DNA of 64,000 nucleotides from JAWKOK01 sp963698255 (lineage in GTDB: Bacteria; Chloroflexota; Anaerolineae; Caldilineales; Caldilineaceae): positions 186,001-250,000 of the forward strand of contig CAVOQD010000012.1 in the NCBI GenBank assembly GCA_963698255.1, in the 5' to 3' direction. Below the pieces are notes generated by a model. The model was not told the DNA's origin. It did no database searches and was given only the letters and a program-made list of their open reading frames with translations. Positions 8,561-17,741 of this stretch are shown in pieces. The position numbers were made by a program, and so were the translations under genes. Within the stretch, counting starts at the first letter, position 1. The number at the start of each line of letters is the position of its first letter.

Positions 8561-9214
8561 ATGGCCTCACTCCGTACCTATCAAATTCGCCAATGTCTGG
8601 ACGACGCCTGCCGTTTCCGCTATCCGGCACGGGACGACGATCTGCGCGCCCAGCGCTGCCCGCGTTGCGGCGCAGAGACCCGTGCAGTCGCCGCCACCAT
8701 TTCCCGCTTGCGGACGAAAGCGAATCGGCTGCCCGCCCGGATCAGCGCCAGCCGCTCCGCCGGGTCGACGTGCTGCTCGACAACATCCGCAGCCTCTACA
8801 ACGTCGGCTCCATCTTTCGCACGGCCGACGGCGCGGGCATTCGTCACCTCTACCTCTGCGGCATCACGCCGACGCCGGACAATCCCAAGCTGGCCAAGAC
8901 ATCGCTGGGCGCGGAGCAGACGGTCGGCTGGTCCTACCATGCCAATGCCGTCGATCTGATCGATCGAGAAACAGGCGGACTATCTTGTCTGGGCGCTGGA
9001 GGAGACGACGGATGCTGTTTCGCTCTTCGACCCGCCGCCGGCGCCCGCCGATGCCGCCATCCTACTGGTCGTCGGCAACGAGGTGACCGGCGTCGATCCG
9101 GGCATTCTTGCCCTCTGCGACGCCAGTCTCGCCATTCCCATGCGCGGAGCCAAGCGGTCGCTCAATGTGGCGACGGCGTTTGGGGTGGCGGCGTACGCGG
9201 TTGTGGGGTTGTAG
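8561..9214 (+). CDS. Zinc-ribbon plus SpoU (TrmH) family RNA 2'-O-methyltransferase, frame-disrupted
   Basis: The N-terminus has a four-cysteine zinc ribbon (Cys about residues 12, 17, 33 and 36, the last two as CPRC). It is followed by a SpoU methyltransferase with motif 1 NIRSLYNVGSIFRTADGAG, motif 2 LLVVGNEVTGVDP and motif 3 LAIPMRGAKRSLNVATAFG. These build the knotted SAM site that methylates ribose in tRNA or rRNA. Two net insertions fall near 8725-8755 and one near 8965. The restored protein is about 217 residues. The added zinc ribbon is unusual beside ordinary TrmH proteins and may help bind RNA. The end at 9214 follows a Gly/Val-rich tail. Confidence 0.78.
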
Positions 9215-9342
9215 GGCTGTGGGGTCGACTAGCCTACGGGAGTCTAGTAGAGCTGTCGGAACTAGCAGGCTGTCAGAGGCGATTCTGATTTCCGGACAGC
9301 CCTACAGAGCCCAAATCCGTGACAGCCTCAGCTCTCAGCGTT
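9215..9342. repeat. Convergent intergenic spacer with GCTGTC repeats
   Basis: The short spacer between SpoU and the MFS gene carries several copies of GCTGTC/GACAGC, including CAGGCTGTCAGAG and CCGGACAGCCC, able to fold on themselves. The CAGGCTGTC motif recurs near 29110 and in the flanks of the palindrome at 61741. Confidence 0.4.
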
Positions 9343-10661
9343 CTACAACTCACTTCGAACTCCTACGCGCCGCGCCACACGCATCCCCAGCCGAAAGACC
9401 ACGATGGCGGCCACGCCGGCCAGTGCGCTCGCCCAGAAGACGATGGAACCGCCGCCGGCCAGATCCCACAGCGTGCCGCCGATGATGGCGCCCAGGCCCC
9501 AGCCCAGCCCGCCCTGGGCCGCGCCGACGGTCGCCTGGGCCGTGGCGCCCATACCTTCCGGCGCGGTCTCGTTGGCATAGCCGACGACCGCCACCCAGAA
9601 GAATCCATAGCCGACGCCGACCAGCGATGCCGCAAAGATCAGCGATAGCGGCGATGTCATGGCCGCCACGGTCATCCAGCCGAAGCGTGAAGATGGAAAG
9701 GCCAACGGTGATCAGCGTGGCATTGCCGTAGCGATGAAACCAGCGCGCGCCCAGGAACATGATCGGAATTTCGGCCATCGCGCTGGCGCCGTAGGCCATC
9801 CCGACCTGGGCCTGGCTGCCGCCCAGTTCGAGAATGTGCAGCCCCAGAAAGTTGAAGTAGCCGCCCGAGCCGATACCGGCCAGGACCATGGCCAACAGAA
9901 ATCCGATATAGCTTCGCTGCCGCGCCAGCGTGCGCACGCCGGCGATCAGGCTCACCTGTCCCGGAAAGCGCTCGATGGGCATTTTGAAGCTCAGGCCGAA
10001 GAGACCTACGCCCACGGCCAGACCGTAGATCAGAAAGATCATGCTCAAATCGTTGAGCGAGAGCAGCGTGCCCAGGCCGAAGCTGGTGATCACAAAACCG
10101 ACACTGCCCCAGAGCCGCTGCCGCCCATAGCTGACGCCCGGTGCGCGAGACGATGGTCATGACCGCGCTGTCGGCAATGGCCGGAATCGGCGCCCGGAAG
10201 AAGTAGAGCATGATGACCAAGACCATCAGCGGCCAGAAGCTGTCGGCCGGAATGAACAGCAGCGCGGTCAGGCCGGTCACCAGCGCGCAGCCGGCCAACA
10301 CGGCGGTCTGAAGCTGAAAGCGATCCGCAATGGCGCCCCAGAACGGATTGGCCAGCAGCGCGACAATGGGCGGTATGCTGGCCAGCCAGCCGATCTGCAC
10401 GCCGCTCAGGCCCAGTGACTCCAGATAGACGTTGAAGTAGGGGGCCAGCACGCCGATTGCGGCAAAGAAGACGAAATAGAAGATCCGTGCGACAAACAAG
10501 CCTTGTCGATCCGTGGGACTGAGCCGTGTGTCAGAACCTTGTAGGCCGGACAATAGGCGACGGCGTCGAACAGAGTCGTTGGGTAACAATAGACGAAAAA
10601 TGCTGCACCTCGGTCGTTTGCAGGCTGCGAACCTGGATGAATTGCGGGTCAACTGCAACAT
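9343..10661 (-). CDS. Major facilitator superfamily transporter (MFS_1-like), frame-disrupted
   Basis: This is a membrane transporter with about twelve hydrophobic segments in two halves. The N-terminal half (from LFVARIFYFVFFAAIG) has FNVYLESLGLSGVQIGWL and FWGAIADRF, the loop 2-3 motif of the LacY/nucleoside-symporter-like branch. The second half contains a similar FWVAVVGYANETAP segment. Frames change near 10130 and 9690, giving a total length two bases over a multiple of three. The first ATG is at 10661, but the family usually starts only a few residues before the first membrane helix, near 10510. A non-ATG start or another indel is therefore possible. Substrate unknown. Confidence 0.75.
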
Positions 10662-10671
10662 GCGCTACACT
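10642..10671 (+). promoter_or_regulatory. Putative promoter of the pyrophosphatase gene
   Basis: TTGCGG (10642-10647) and TACACT (10666-10671) are 18 bp apart, about 95 bp upstream of the pyrophosphatase start. The same TTGGGG-18-TACACT arrangement appears before the PLP enzyme gene (19012-19041). Confidence 0.4.
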
Positions 10672-10765
10672 TGGCCCCGATTGGTTATCCACAAATCATC
10701 GCCCAACAACGCCGTAAGAGTCAAACGGATGACAGCCGTATTTGAACCGGAATTGGAGACAACGC

Positions 10766-11377
10766 ATGAAATTTCCACCACCTTTCTACCGCTGGCGTCC
10801 GCATCCCTGGCATGGCCTTGACGTCGGTCCGCAGGCGCCGGAGATCGTCCACGCCTACATCGAGATCACGCCCTTCGATGTCGTGAAATACGAGATCGAC
10901 AAGAAGACCGGCTATCTGCGCGTCGACCGACCGCAGCGCAGTTCGTCTCAGCCGCCGGCGCTCTACGGCTTCGTTCCCAGAACCTTCTGCGATCAGCGCG
11001 TGGCCGAACTGTTCGGCGGCGTCGACCGCGGCGACGGCGATCCGCTGGACATCTGCGTGTTGAGCGAGCGCCCCATCAACCGCTCCGAGGTCATCCTCAA
11101 CGCACGCGTGGTCGGCGGCATCGCGGCCAACGACGGCGGCGAGGCCGACGACAAGATCGTCGCCGTGCTGGAGAACGACAATGTCTGGGGCGAAGCGCGG
11201 GACATTGAAGATCTGCCCAAAATATTGGTCGAACGGCTGACCCACTATTTCGGCACCTACAAGATGGTCCCCGGCGAGGAGTCCAAGCTCAAGATCGAGC
11301 GCATCTACGGTCGGGAACACGCGCTGAAGGTGGTGCAGGCGGCCATGCATGATTATTATGATGAGTACGGCGGGTGA
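10766..11377 (+). CDS. ppa: Inorganic pyrophosphatase, family I
   Basis: This soluble enzyme hydrolyses pyrophosphate to phosphate and so drives biosynthetic reactions. The family I signature is visible as DGDPLDICVL, with the further acidic residues expected to hold magnesium in GEADDKIVAVLEND. At 203 residues it is slightly longer than the usual 170-180, with an N-terminal HPWHGLDVG segment typical of the longer form. The start at 10766 has GGAG 8 nt upstream; an in-frame start at 10742 is less likely. It is a stand-alone gene with its own promoter. Confidence 0.88.
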   Translation: MKFPPPFYRWRPHPWHGLDVGPQAPEIVHAYIEITPFDVVKYEIDKKTGYLRVDRPQRSSSQPPALYGFVPRTFCDQRVAELFGGVDRGDGDPLDICVLSERPINRSEVILNARVVGGIAANDGGEADDKIVAVLENDNVWGEARDIEDLPKILVERLTHYFGTYKMVPGEESKLKIERIYGREHALKVVQAAMHDYYDEYGG

Positions 11378-11462
11378 GAAAAAGACAACGGTGAATGGTG
11401 AACGCCCAATTGTGAATTGTTAACGAATGACCCGAGTCGACATCAGAAAAGGCAGATAACCA

Positions 11463-12377
11463 ATGCACTATCGAGAGTTGGGCAAAACCGGCATCTCTGT
11501 TTCGGAAGTAGGGCTGGGCTGCAATCGCCTGGGCGACGAAGCTCAGGCGGACGATTTTTGGGTTTCGCTGATCCGGCAGGCTGTCGATCTGGGGGTGACG
11601 GTTTTTGACACCTCAACCCAGTATCAGGGGAGTCGAAGCGAGTCGATGCTGGGCAAGGCCATCGGCAACCGCGACGATGTCTGTATTGGCACCAAGATGA
11701 CTCGCTCCGGCTATGCGCCGGGCGAAGGCTTTTCCGCAGACCGCATGGCGCTCTCACTGGAGGGCAGTTTGAGGCGTCTGCAACGGGATCAGGTCGATAT
11801 CTTTCAACTGCACAGCCCCAGCCGCGCAGAGATGGAAGCCTACCCGGACTGGGCCGAAGGCATGAGCAGGCTCAAGGAGCAGGGCAAGATCCGTCTGCGC
11901 GCGGTGGCTGTCCAGACCATCGATGACGCGCTGTGGCTGATCGAACAGAATCTGGTTGAGGTTCTACAGATCACCTACAACATTTTCGAGACCGAGGCCC
12001 AGCGGCTCTTCCCCGTCGCTCAAGAGGCCGGCGTTGGACTCCTCTGTCGGATGCCTTTGGCCAGGGGCGTGCTGACCGGCAAGTTCGCCGAGGATCAGGA
12101 CGACCTGAGTCAACATCGGGCATCGTTGGATGGCGATACGGCGCTCCAACGGATCCGATTGGTGAACGATCTACGACCGATTGGCGAGCGCTATGAGGGC
12201 GGCTTGACCCGTTTGGCCCACCACTACAGTCTCACCCCTTCGGCGATCTCGGCGATTATTCCGGGTGCGCGGACAGCCGATCAACTGCAAGAAAATGTAG
12301 CTGCCTCCAATGGTCGTGGCCTTCCCGAAGATATTCGCAGCCAGATCGAAACCATCCAGCAGTGTTGGGATGCCTGA
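11463..12377 (+). CDS. Aldo/keto reductase
   Basis: This is a 304-residue NADPH-dependent oxidoreductase of the (beta/alpha)8 aldo/keto reductase superfamily. The catalytic tetrad can be placed: Asp and Tyr in FDTSTQYQGSRSESMLGKA, Lys in CIGTKM, His in DIFQLHSPS. The N-terminal MHYRELGKTGISVSEVGLG is typical of the YghZ/AKR11-13 branch. The family reduces varied aldehydes or sugars, and the substrate cannot be predicted. The gene lacks close operon partners; about 85 bp separate it from the pyrophosphatase. Confidence 0.85.
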   Translation: MHYRELGKTGISVSEVGLGCNRLGDEAQADDFWVSLIRQAVDLGVTVFDTSTQYQGSRSESMLGKAIGNRDDVCIGTKMTRSGYAPGEGFSADRMALSLEGSLRRLQRDQVDIFQLHSPSRAEMEAYPDWAEGMSRLKEQGKIRLRAVAVQTIDDALWLIEQNLVEVLQITYNIFETEAQRLFPVAQEAGVGLLCRMPLARGVLTGKFAEDQDDLSQHRASLDGDTALQRIRLVNDLRPIGERYEGGLTRLAHHYSLTPSAISAIIPGARTADQLQENVAASNGRGLPEDIRSQIETIQQCWDA

Positions 12378-12530
12378 TATTGTAGGTTGAGTGTTCTTGC
12401 GTGATCGCCTACGCTGCGTTGGCTGCCGCCTATTGGGCGAGGTCAACCGTGAGAAAACGGTCCATCGGAAGTCATCCGCCGAAATCATGAAACCATCCGA
12501 CCCACCACAAGTGATCCGCTGCATGAACGT

Positions 12531-12554
12531 TCACGCAGCAAGCAGTACGCAGCC
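12531..12554. repeat. Half-element of the GCAGCAAGCAG palindrome family
   Basis: CACGCAGCAAGCAGTACGCAG is a single arm of the inverted repeat found complete at 25947-26076 and 28256-28299. It lies in the spacer before the methyltransferase gene. Confidence 0.5.
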
Positions 12555-12581
12555 GTGTATCTACGGAGAAAAGACCATCCC

Positions 12582-13194
12582 ATGCCCACGCCTCTCCAAA
12601 ACCAATGGGACAGCCGCTATCAGTCCGGCGACACGCCGTGGGACAGCGGCAAGACGCCGCCCGAAGTGACCTCGTTCTGGGACGGCAGACTGCTGTCCCG
12701 CAGCGGTACGGCGCTGGACCTGGGATGCGGGACCGGCACAAATATCGCTTTCCTGGCACGGCTAGGGCTACATGCCGTCGGCGTGGAATTCTCCGCGACC
12801 GCGCTGAAACTCGCTGCGGAACGGCTGACGCTGCTTGAGCCAGGGCTTCAGCATCAGATTGACCTCGTGCAGGCCGACGTCGCTCGACTGCCGTTCACCG
12901 CAGTCGATGCATCCTACATCCTGGATATCGGCTGTCTCCACGCCATTCCGCCGGCCCGACGTTCGACCTATGCGAGCGGTGTGTGCAACAACTTGGCGTC
13001 CGGCGGATATTACCATCTCTTCGCATTTGACCGTCACCCGAATCCACCGGAGGATGATCCGCTAACTGGCCTGGCGCGGCATGGCGGAGAACGAGGTCGA
13101 GACCCTTTTCGCCCCCGCGTTTGAGATCGTCGACGTCACCCACGGCGACCCGGACCATGCCCCATGCCGCTGGTATCTCTTGCAGAAGCGTTAG
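12582..13194 (+). CDS. SAM-dependent methyltransferase (class I), one frameshift
   Basis: This is a small-molecule methyltransferase of the thiopurine-methyltransferase/tellurite-resistance-like type. The N-terminus WDSRYQSGDTPWDSGKTPPE is characteristic, motif I is LDLGCGTGTN, and the acidic end of strand 2 is GVEFS. The substrate-side strand is ASYILDIGCLHAIP. The frame breaks near 13076; removing one G in CGGCATG gives ARMAENEVETLFAP and the normal C-terminus ending CRWYLLQKR at 13194. The restored length is about 203 residues. The methyl acceptor is unknown. Confidence 0.8.
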
Positions 13195-13984
13195 TTCAGC
13201 ACCTCACGATCTGTCATTCTGAGTGTGCCTCGCCGGATACCCGACGCTCCAAATGGAATGAACGTGCTACTGTCATTCCGAGCGGGTCAGCCCGAGCACT
13301 TTCGGATTGGCAATACGCCAGCGAGGAATCTCGGCTTGCGTTATCGAGACCCTTCACTGGTGACTCAGGACAGAGGCATTTTATGGCAAGCCCGCTCAGG
13401 GTGACAGAGTATCTCTCGTAGCTAGAACGGACTTGTTCATTAGAAGTCCCTCCAGTGCGTTGACCGCCCTTCTTACGGGAAGTAACGGCGCCGAATGAGT
13501 CTTGTTACTTGATAGCGGGCATGAGGGAGCACATCGCACTTGGTAATACACCCGCGAGGAATCTCGGCTTGCGATACCGAGCCCCTTCGCTGGTGACTCA
13601 GGACAGCGTCATTTTATGGCAAGCCCGCTCAGGCCTGTCCTGAGCCCAGCCGAAGCAGAAGGCCGGCGAAGGCATGTCCTGAGTGCAATCAAAGGAATCT
13701 CGGTCTTCCCGAATTCGTGACCTATTGGGTTCCGGCACTTTCAGTAGTTCACGATTTGTCATTCTGAGTGGGTATTTTCAAGTACGACACTCTGGCAAAA
13801 GGTCAGCGAAGAATCTCGCTTTTCACCAAATCGTGAACTACTGACTTTCAATTTTCTCGGTGTGGATTCCATCAACTCCACACACGCTCTCCACATCTTC
13901 TCCATAATCGACCGCTATTCTGTAGTCAATCGTGTGAACGAGATCACGTAACCACCACAGAATGTTCGTTTAAGGAGAAAAAAC
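13195..13984. repeat. Repeat-rich intergenic region without genes
   Basis: This 790-bp stretch holds no credible gene. It is built of dispersed elements of the GTCATTCCGAG...GAGGAATCTCG type: a unit with GAGGAATCTCGGCTTGCG and GGTGACTCAGGACAG occurs at about 13320-13404 and again at about 13555-13640. The block at 13741-13844 is bounded by a perfect 18-bp inverted repeat (TCAGTAGTTCACGATTTG and its complement). A related block lies at 16092-16230. The short ORF at 13164-13421 is a by-product of the repeats. Confidence 0.7.
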
Positions 13985-14395
13985 ATGACACGCAAACTCT
14001 CAGCCGCTTTGGTCGTCGCCCTTGTCCTGGTGATGGCGCTTTCAGTCGCCGCCTTCGCACAAGGTTCCGCACAGGATGCCCCCTACGCATCACAGGACGG
14101 CAGCGGCAATCGCTTCGGGCAAGCGGGAAACGGCCCGGGTGTCGGTCGGGTTGCCAACGGCAGCGGACAAGGAATGAACTTTGTCGATAGTGACGGCGAT
14201 GGCGTTTGTGACAATTTCATCGATGAGGATGGTGACGGCGTCTGCGACAACTGCGAAGGCCAAGGCGGACAGATGATGGGTCGCCGCAACGGCCGGGGCC
14301 AATCCGACGACGCCACAGGTCCACGACACGGCGGCCGCGGCAACAACAGCCAGAGTGGAAACGGCCGGGGCGGTGGTCGAGGCGGCAATCGCTAG
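13985..14395 (+). CDS. Small secreted Gly/Asn-rich protein with DxDxDG calcium-binding-like repeats
   Basis: This is a 136-residue exported protein of unknown role. It has a clear signal peptide (MTRKLS, hydrophobic core, cleavage after AAFA). Two adjacent repeats, DSDGDGVCDN and DEDGDGVCDN, resemble the calcium-binding loops of thrombospondin type 3 or dockerin repeats and contribute paired cysteines. The rest is low-complexity, Gly-, Asn-, Arg- and Gln-rich. The start at 13985 follows TAAGGAGA. It lies directly upstream of a response regulator whose kinase carries a similar Gly/Arg/Gln-rich stretch in its sensor region, so it may be linked to that signalling pair; this is inference. Confidence 0.68.
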   Translation: MTRKLSAALVVALVLVMALSVAAFAQGSAQDAPYASQDGSGNRFGQAGNGPGVGRVANGSGQGMNFVDSDGDGVCDNFIDEDGDGVCDNCEGQGGQMMGRRNGRGQSDDATGPRHGGRGNNSQSGNGRGGGRGGNR

Positions 14396-14425
14396 TCAGC
14401 CGACCAAGCTCAGATCATTTCAGGT

Positions 14426-14459
14426 GGAAACCTCGCTCATTCAAAAGAGCGAGGTTTCC
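14426..14459 (+). terminator. Hairpin terminator after the secreted protein gene
   Basis: A 13-bp perfect stem, GGAAACCTCGCTC (14426-14438) with GAGCGAGGTTTCC (14447-14459), has an 8-nt loop and is followed by GTTTG. It lies 30 bp after the stop codon and ahead of the regulator promoter. Confidence 0.65.
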
Positions 14460-14492
14460 GTTTGCCAACTCCTTGCCGACGAAAAACTGCGG

Positions 14493-14498
14493 TATACT
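14493..14498 (+). promoter_or_regulatory. -10-like TATACT directly before the regulator start
   Basis: TATACT lies only 6 nt before the ATG at 14505 and no ribosome site is visible between them. This suggests a leaderless or very short-leader transcript of the response regulator. The -35 is unclear (TTGCCG at 14473 gives a short 14-bp spacer). Confidence 0.4.
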
Positions 14499-14504
14499 TC
14501 TGAC

Positions 14505-15209
14505 ATGACAGAACAGACATCGCCCCTGATCCTGGTCGTCGATGACGATCCCAAAATCGTCCGCCTGGTGCGCAGCTATCTTGAACAGGCCGGCTTCAGC
14601 GTCGAGACCGCAGCCGACGGCGATAGCGCGCTGCATCATATACGCGCCCAACATCCGGACCTGGTCGTTCTCGATCTCATGTTGCCGGGCCGCGATGGGC
14701 TGGAGGTGACGCGCACGGTGCGCAGCATCCCTGAACTGGCGCAGACACCGATCCTCATGCTGACGGCACGCGTCGATGACATTGACCGCATTCTCGGTTT
14801 AGAGATGGGCGCTGATGATTATGTCACCAAGCCGTTCAATCCACGTGAGGTGGTGGCGAGGGTCAAGGCAATCCTGCGCCGCAGCCGACCGGCGGGCGAC
14901 GACGGCGCTGACGTGCTGCGCGTAGGCGAACTGACGCTGGATGTGCAGTCGCATCGAGTGAGCAAAGCCGGCCTGCCCGTCGAACTGACCCCCAGCGAGT
15001 TCGACATTCTGCGCCTGCTTTTGGACCATCCAGGCCAGGCCTTCAGCCGTACCCAGATCATCGAGCAGGGCCTGGGCTATGAATATGCCGGACTGGAACG
15101 CACGGTCGACAGCCATATCAAGAACCTGCGCCGCAAACTGGAAGAGAATCCCAAAGAACCGCGCTTGATCGAGACGGTCTTCGGGGTGGGGTATCGGTTG
15201 AATGGATAG
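14505..15209 (+). CDS. Response regulator, OmpR/PhoB family
   Basis: This is a 234-residue two-domain transcription regulator. The receiver has the acidic pocket VDDDPK, the phosphorylation Asp in VVLDLMLPGRDG, the conserved Thr in ILMLTAR and Lys in DDYVTKPF. The DNA-binding domain is a winged helix, with LTPSEFDILRLLLDHPGQ and the recognition helix around RTVDSHIKNLRRKLE, ending VFGVGYRLNG. The start at 14505 follows TATACT almost directly; the longer in-frame opening at 14355 would run through the terminator. The partner kinase is most likely the one at 16324, separated by a TauE gene on the other strand. Confidence 0.9.
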   Translation: MTEQTSPLILVVDDDPKIVRLVRSYLEQAGFSVETAADGDSALHHIRAQHPDLVVLDLMLPGRDGLEVTRTVRSIPELAQTPILMLTARVDDIDRILGLEMGADDYVTKPFNPREVVARVKAILRRSRPAGDDGADVLRVGELTLDVQSHRVSKAGLPVELTPSEFDILRLLLDHPGQAFSRTQIIEQGLGYEYAGLERTVDSHIKNLRRKLEENPKEPRLIETVFGVGYRLNG

Positions 15210-15221
15210 GATCAAAATGAC

Positions 15222-15312
15222 GATCCACGAAGTGGCACGAAGGGCCACGAAGCAACACAAAGCGAAGCTATTTTCGTGAACCTTCGTGTCGCTTCGTGCT
15301 CCTTCGTGGATC
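15222..15312. repeat. CACGAAG inverted repeat between convergent genes
   Basis: The outer arms GATCCACGAAG (15222-15232) and CTTCGTGGATC (15302-15312) are perfectly complementary. Further CACGAAG/CTTCGTG copies inside extend the pairing. The element sits between the regulator and the convergent TauE gene, where it could act as a two-way terminator. Confidence 0.6.
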
Positions 15313-15331
15313 CATATTCTTCTCATTGCCG

Positions 15332-16048
15332 CTACAGCATCAACGACAACCCCAGCAGCAGAATCATCACGTTGACGACAGTCCGGAACCGTTCGGTCGA
15401 CAGTCGGCGGTCGATCAATGTGCCGACGACGATGCCGACCAGTAATGCTGGAATGGCGAAGAGGAAGTAACGCCCGATGCTTTGTGTCATGTGGCCGGCG
15501 GCGAAATGGGCGGCGATCACGAAGAGAGCATTGAAGAGGAAGAGCGCCTGCAAGACCGATCGAAACTCATTGCGGGCCCACTGCTGCGAATCGCCGTAGA
15601 CGATCACGGGCGGGCCTGCGGTATTGTAGGCGCCGCCGAGACAGCCGGCCAGAAAGCCCGCCGGGTAGCCCCAGTTGGTTGAGGTCGCCGCCGCAGAACG
15701 GTGCGGCTTGATCATCGAGTAGAGCGCATAGGCGATCAACATCGCGCCCAGCGCACGCTGGACAATTTGCCCATCCATGCTCTGGATGGCCCAGACGCCG
15801 ATGGGGATGCCCAGAGCCGCGGCAGCAGCCAGGCGGACCACTTCACGAACATTGACCGACGCCCGATGGCGGGCCAGGTTCACGGCATAGAGAGTGCAGC
15901 CGGTCAGCGCCACCAACGGGGCCGCCGTCTGGATGCCCAAGGTCAGAACCAGCATGGGCATAACAATCAGCGCGAAGCCAAAGCCGGAGATCGTCTGGAT
16001 CAGCGCCGCCAGGAAAATTACCGCCACAATGAGTAGTTCGATCATCAC
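15332..16048 (-). CDS. TauE/SafE family membrane exporter
   Basis: This is a 238-residue membrane protein of the TauE/SafE (DUF81) family, proposed to export sulfite or sulfoacetate-type anions. About seven to eight hydrophobic helices are visible. The family pattern appears as TISGFGFALIVMPML near the N-terminus and the symmetrical FLAGCLGGAYNTAGPPVIVY in the middle. A second possible ATG lies one codon downstream. The gene lies on the opposite strand between the response regulator and the histidine kinase, so co-transcription with them is excluded. Confidence 0.85.
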   Translation of the reverse strand: MMIELLIVAVIFLAALIQTISGFGFALIVMPMLVLTLGIQTAAPLVALTGCTLYAVNLARHRASVNVREVVRLAAAAALGIPIGVWAIQSMDGQIVQRALGAMLIAYALYSMIKPHRSAAATSTNWGYPAGFLAGCLGGAYNTAGPPVIVYGDSQQWARNEFRSVLQALFLFNALFVIAAHFAAGHMTQSIGRYFLFAIPALLVGIVVGTLIDRRLSTERFRTVVNVMILLLGLSLML

Positions 16049-16091
16049 CGGCCACTGAGTCTACGTACAACGAGCGTCTGAAGTTGAGTCA

Positions 16092-16230
16092 TTCACGAAC
16101 CTTCATTGTCAGTGTTCCTCGCCGGAAAACCCGGCGCGCTACCTGGAAAAAACGTGCATCTGTCATTCCGAGCGGCTCGATGAGACCGCATCGCACTCGA
16201 CGACTATCCGGCGAGGAATCTCGCCGCCCT
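16092..16230. repeat. GTCATTCCGAG/GAGGAATCTCG repeat block
   Basis: This contains CATTGTCAGTGTTCCTCGCCGG, a GTCATTCCGAGCGG unit and GGCGAGGAATCTCG, the same modules as the 13195-13984 block. No gene is seen here. Confidence 0.55.
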
Positions 16231-16323
16231 AAAACCTAGCTCATTGCCGTTGTGACGCAATGCCAACGTCCATTATATCCCCCCATGCACCCGATGTCGG
16301 AATAACGGAGACAGACACAAATC

Positions 16324-17725
16324 ATGCGTCTGAGCACCAAAGTCCTACTCGCCCTTGCCATCGTCATTGCCGTGGCCCTTGTCACGGCCAGTCTGATGAT
16401 TGGTCGCAGCACCAGCAATGCCTATCGCGTCTATCTGCGCGGCTATCAGCAGCAGCAGTTGCTGCAACTCGCCGACGAGGCCGGCCGGCGCTACGCTGAG
16501 ACCGGCTCCTGGGACGAGGTGCAGACCTGGCTGACCAGCGCGGCTGATGATCCAGCTACGCCCGGCAGCATGGGAAACGGTCGCGGACAGGGTCGCGGGC
16601 AACAGCGTCGCCAGCAACAGCCGGCGATGAATAGCGCCGTGGTGGTTGTGGACACCGAATCCGGCCGTCCGCTGGCCGCATCTGTTCCGCCCGATGCCGT
16701 GGACGGCTTTCTGGTGGGCGCTCCTATCACGGTCGATGGAAAGACGATTGCCGCGTTGGCCACGGAACCCACGCTGATAAAGATGGGCGATGCCGAAGAG
16801 ACGCTGTTCAATCAGGTCAACCGTGCCGTACTGCTGTCGGCGCTGGTGGCGGGATTGGTCGCGCTGTTGGTCGGCTGGCTGCTGGTTGCCAGCATGCTGC
16901 GCCCGCTACGCAGACTGGAGGAGGGCGTCGCGCAAGTGGCGGCCGGCGATCTGGAAGCACGTGTCGAGGTTAGCGGACACGATGAGATCGCTCAGTTGGC
17001 CACCGGCTTCAACACCATGGCGGCCAGCCTCCAGGAACAGGAAGCGCTGCGCCAGCGACTGGTTGCCGACATCGCCCACGAGTTGCGCACGCCGTTGAGC
17101 GTCGTTCAGGGCAACCTACAGGCCATTCTGGATGGCGTCTATCCGCTGAATCTGGATGAGATCCAGACCATTCAAGAAGAGACACGGCTGATCGCCCGCC
17201 TCGTGACCGATCTCCACGAACTTGCGCAGGCCGAGGCCGGTCGCCTGCCCCTGGTCCGCCAAGAGGTCGATGTGGCATCCGCGATCCAGCACATGGCAGC
17301 CAGTTTCCGCCCATTGGCCGCAGAGCGTGAAGTAACACTAAATACGGATCTCCCGGACGGCCCGTTGTCTGTCGACGCCGACCCGGATCGATTGCAGCAG
17401 ATTTTGACCAATCTGATCGGGCAACGCCATACGCCATACACCGGCAGGCGGCCAGGTTACCCTCTCTGCCGCCGGTGATGTCAACAGGATCCAATTCTCC
17501 GTGGCAAACAGCGGACAGGGCATCGAACCCGAAGACTTGGCCCATGTGTTCGATCGCTTCTATCGGGCCGACAGTAGCCGCGAACGCGATGCAGATTTTA
17601 CAACCAGCGCCGGGCTGGGATTGGCCATCGCCAAGGCGCTGGTGGAAGCCCATGGGGGGATAATCTGGGTTGATAGCACGCCAGGGCATGGAGCGATATT
17701 CACCTTTGAGTTGCCACGGTCTTAG
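16324..17725 (+). CDS. Sensor histidine kinase with HAMP domain, one frameshift
   Basis: This is a membrane-bound kinase, likely the partner of the regulator at 14505. Order: an N-terminal membrane helix (residues about 5-26), an extracytoplasmic domain with a Gly/Arg/Gln-rich stretch, a second membrane helix (about 172-195), HAMP, then the H-box ADIAHELRTPLSVVQ with the phospho-accepting His. The ATPase domain has the N-box, the G1 region SGQGIEPEDL, the F-box FDRFYRAD and the G2 box GLGLAIAKALVEAHGG. The frame breaks near 17420 in GGGCAAC: removing one G gives LIGNAIRHTPAGGQVTLSA, the expected N-box. The restored length is about 466 residues. Confidence 0.88.
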
Positions 17726-17741
17726 CAGGAGAACTTACGTA

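Noticed and set aside
13164..13421. Small ORF after the methyltransferase
   Set aside because: It lies in dispersed repeat modules, has no ribosome site and overlaps the restored methyltransferase end.
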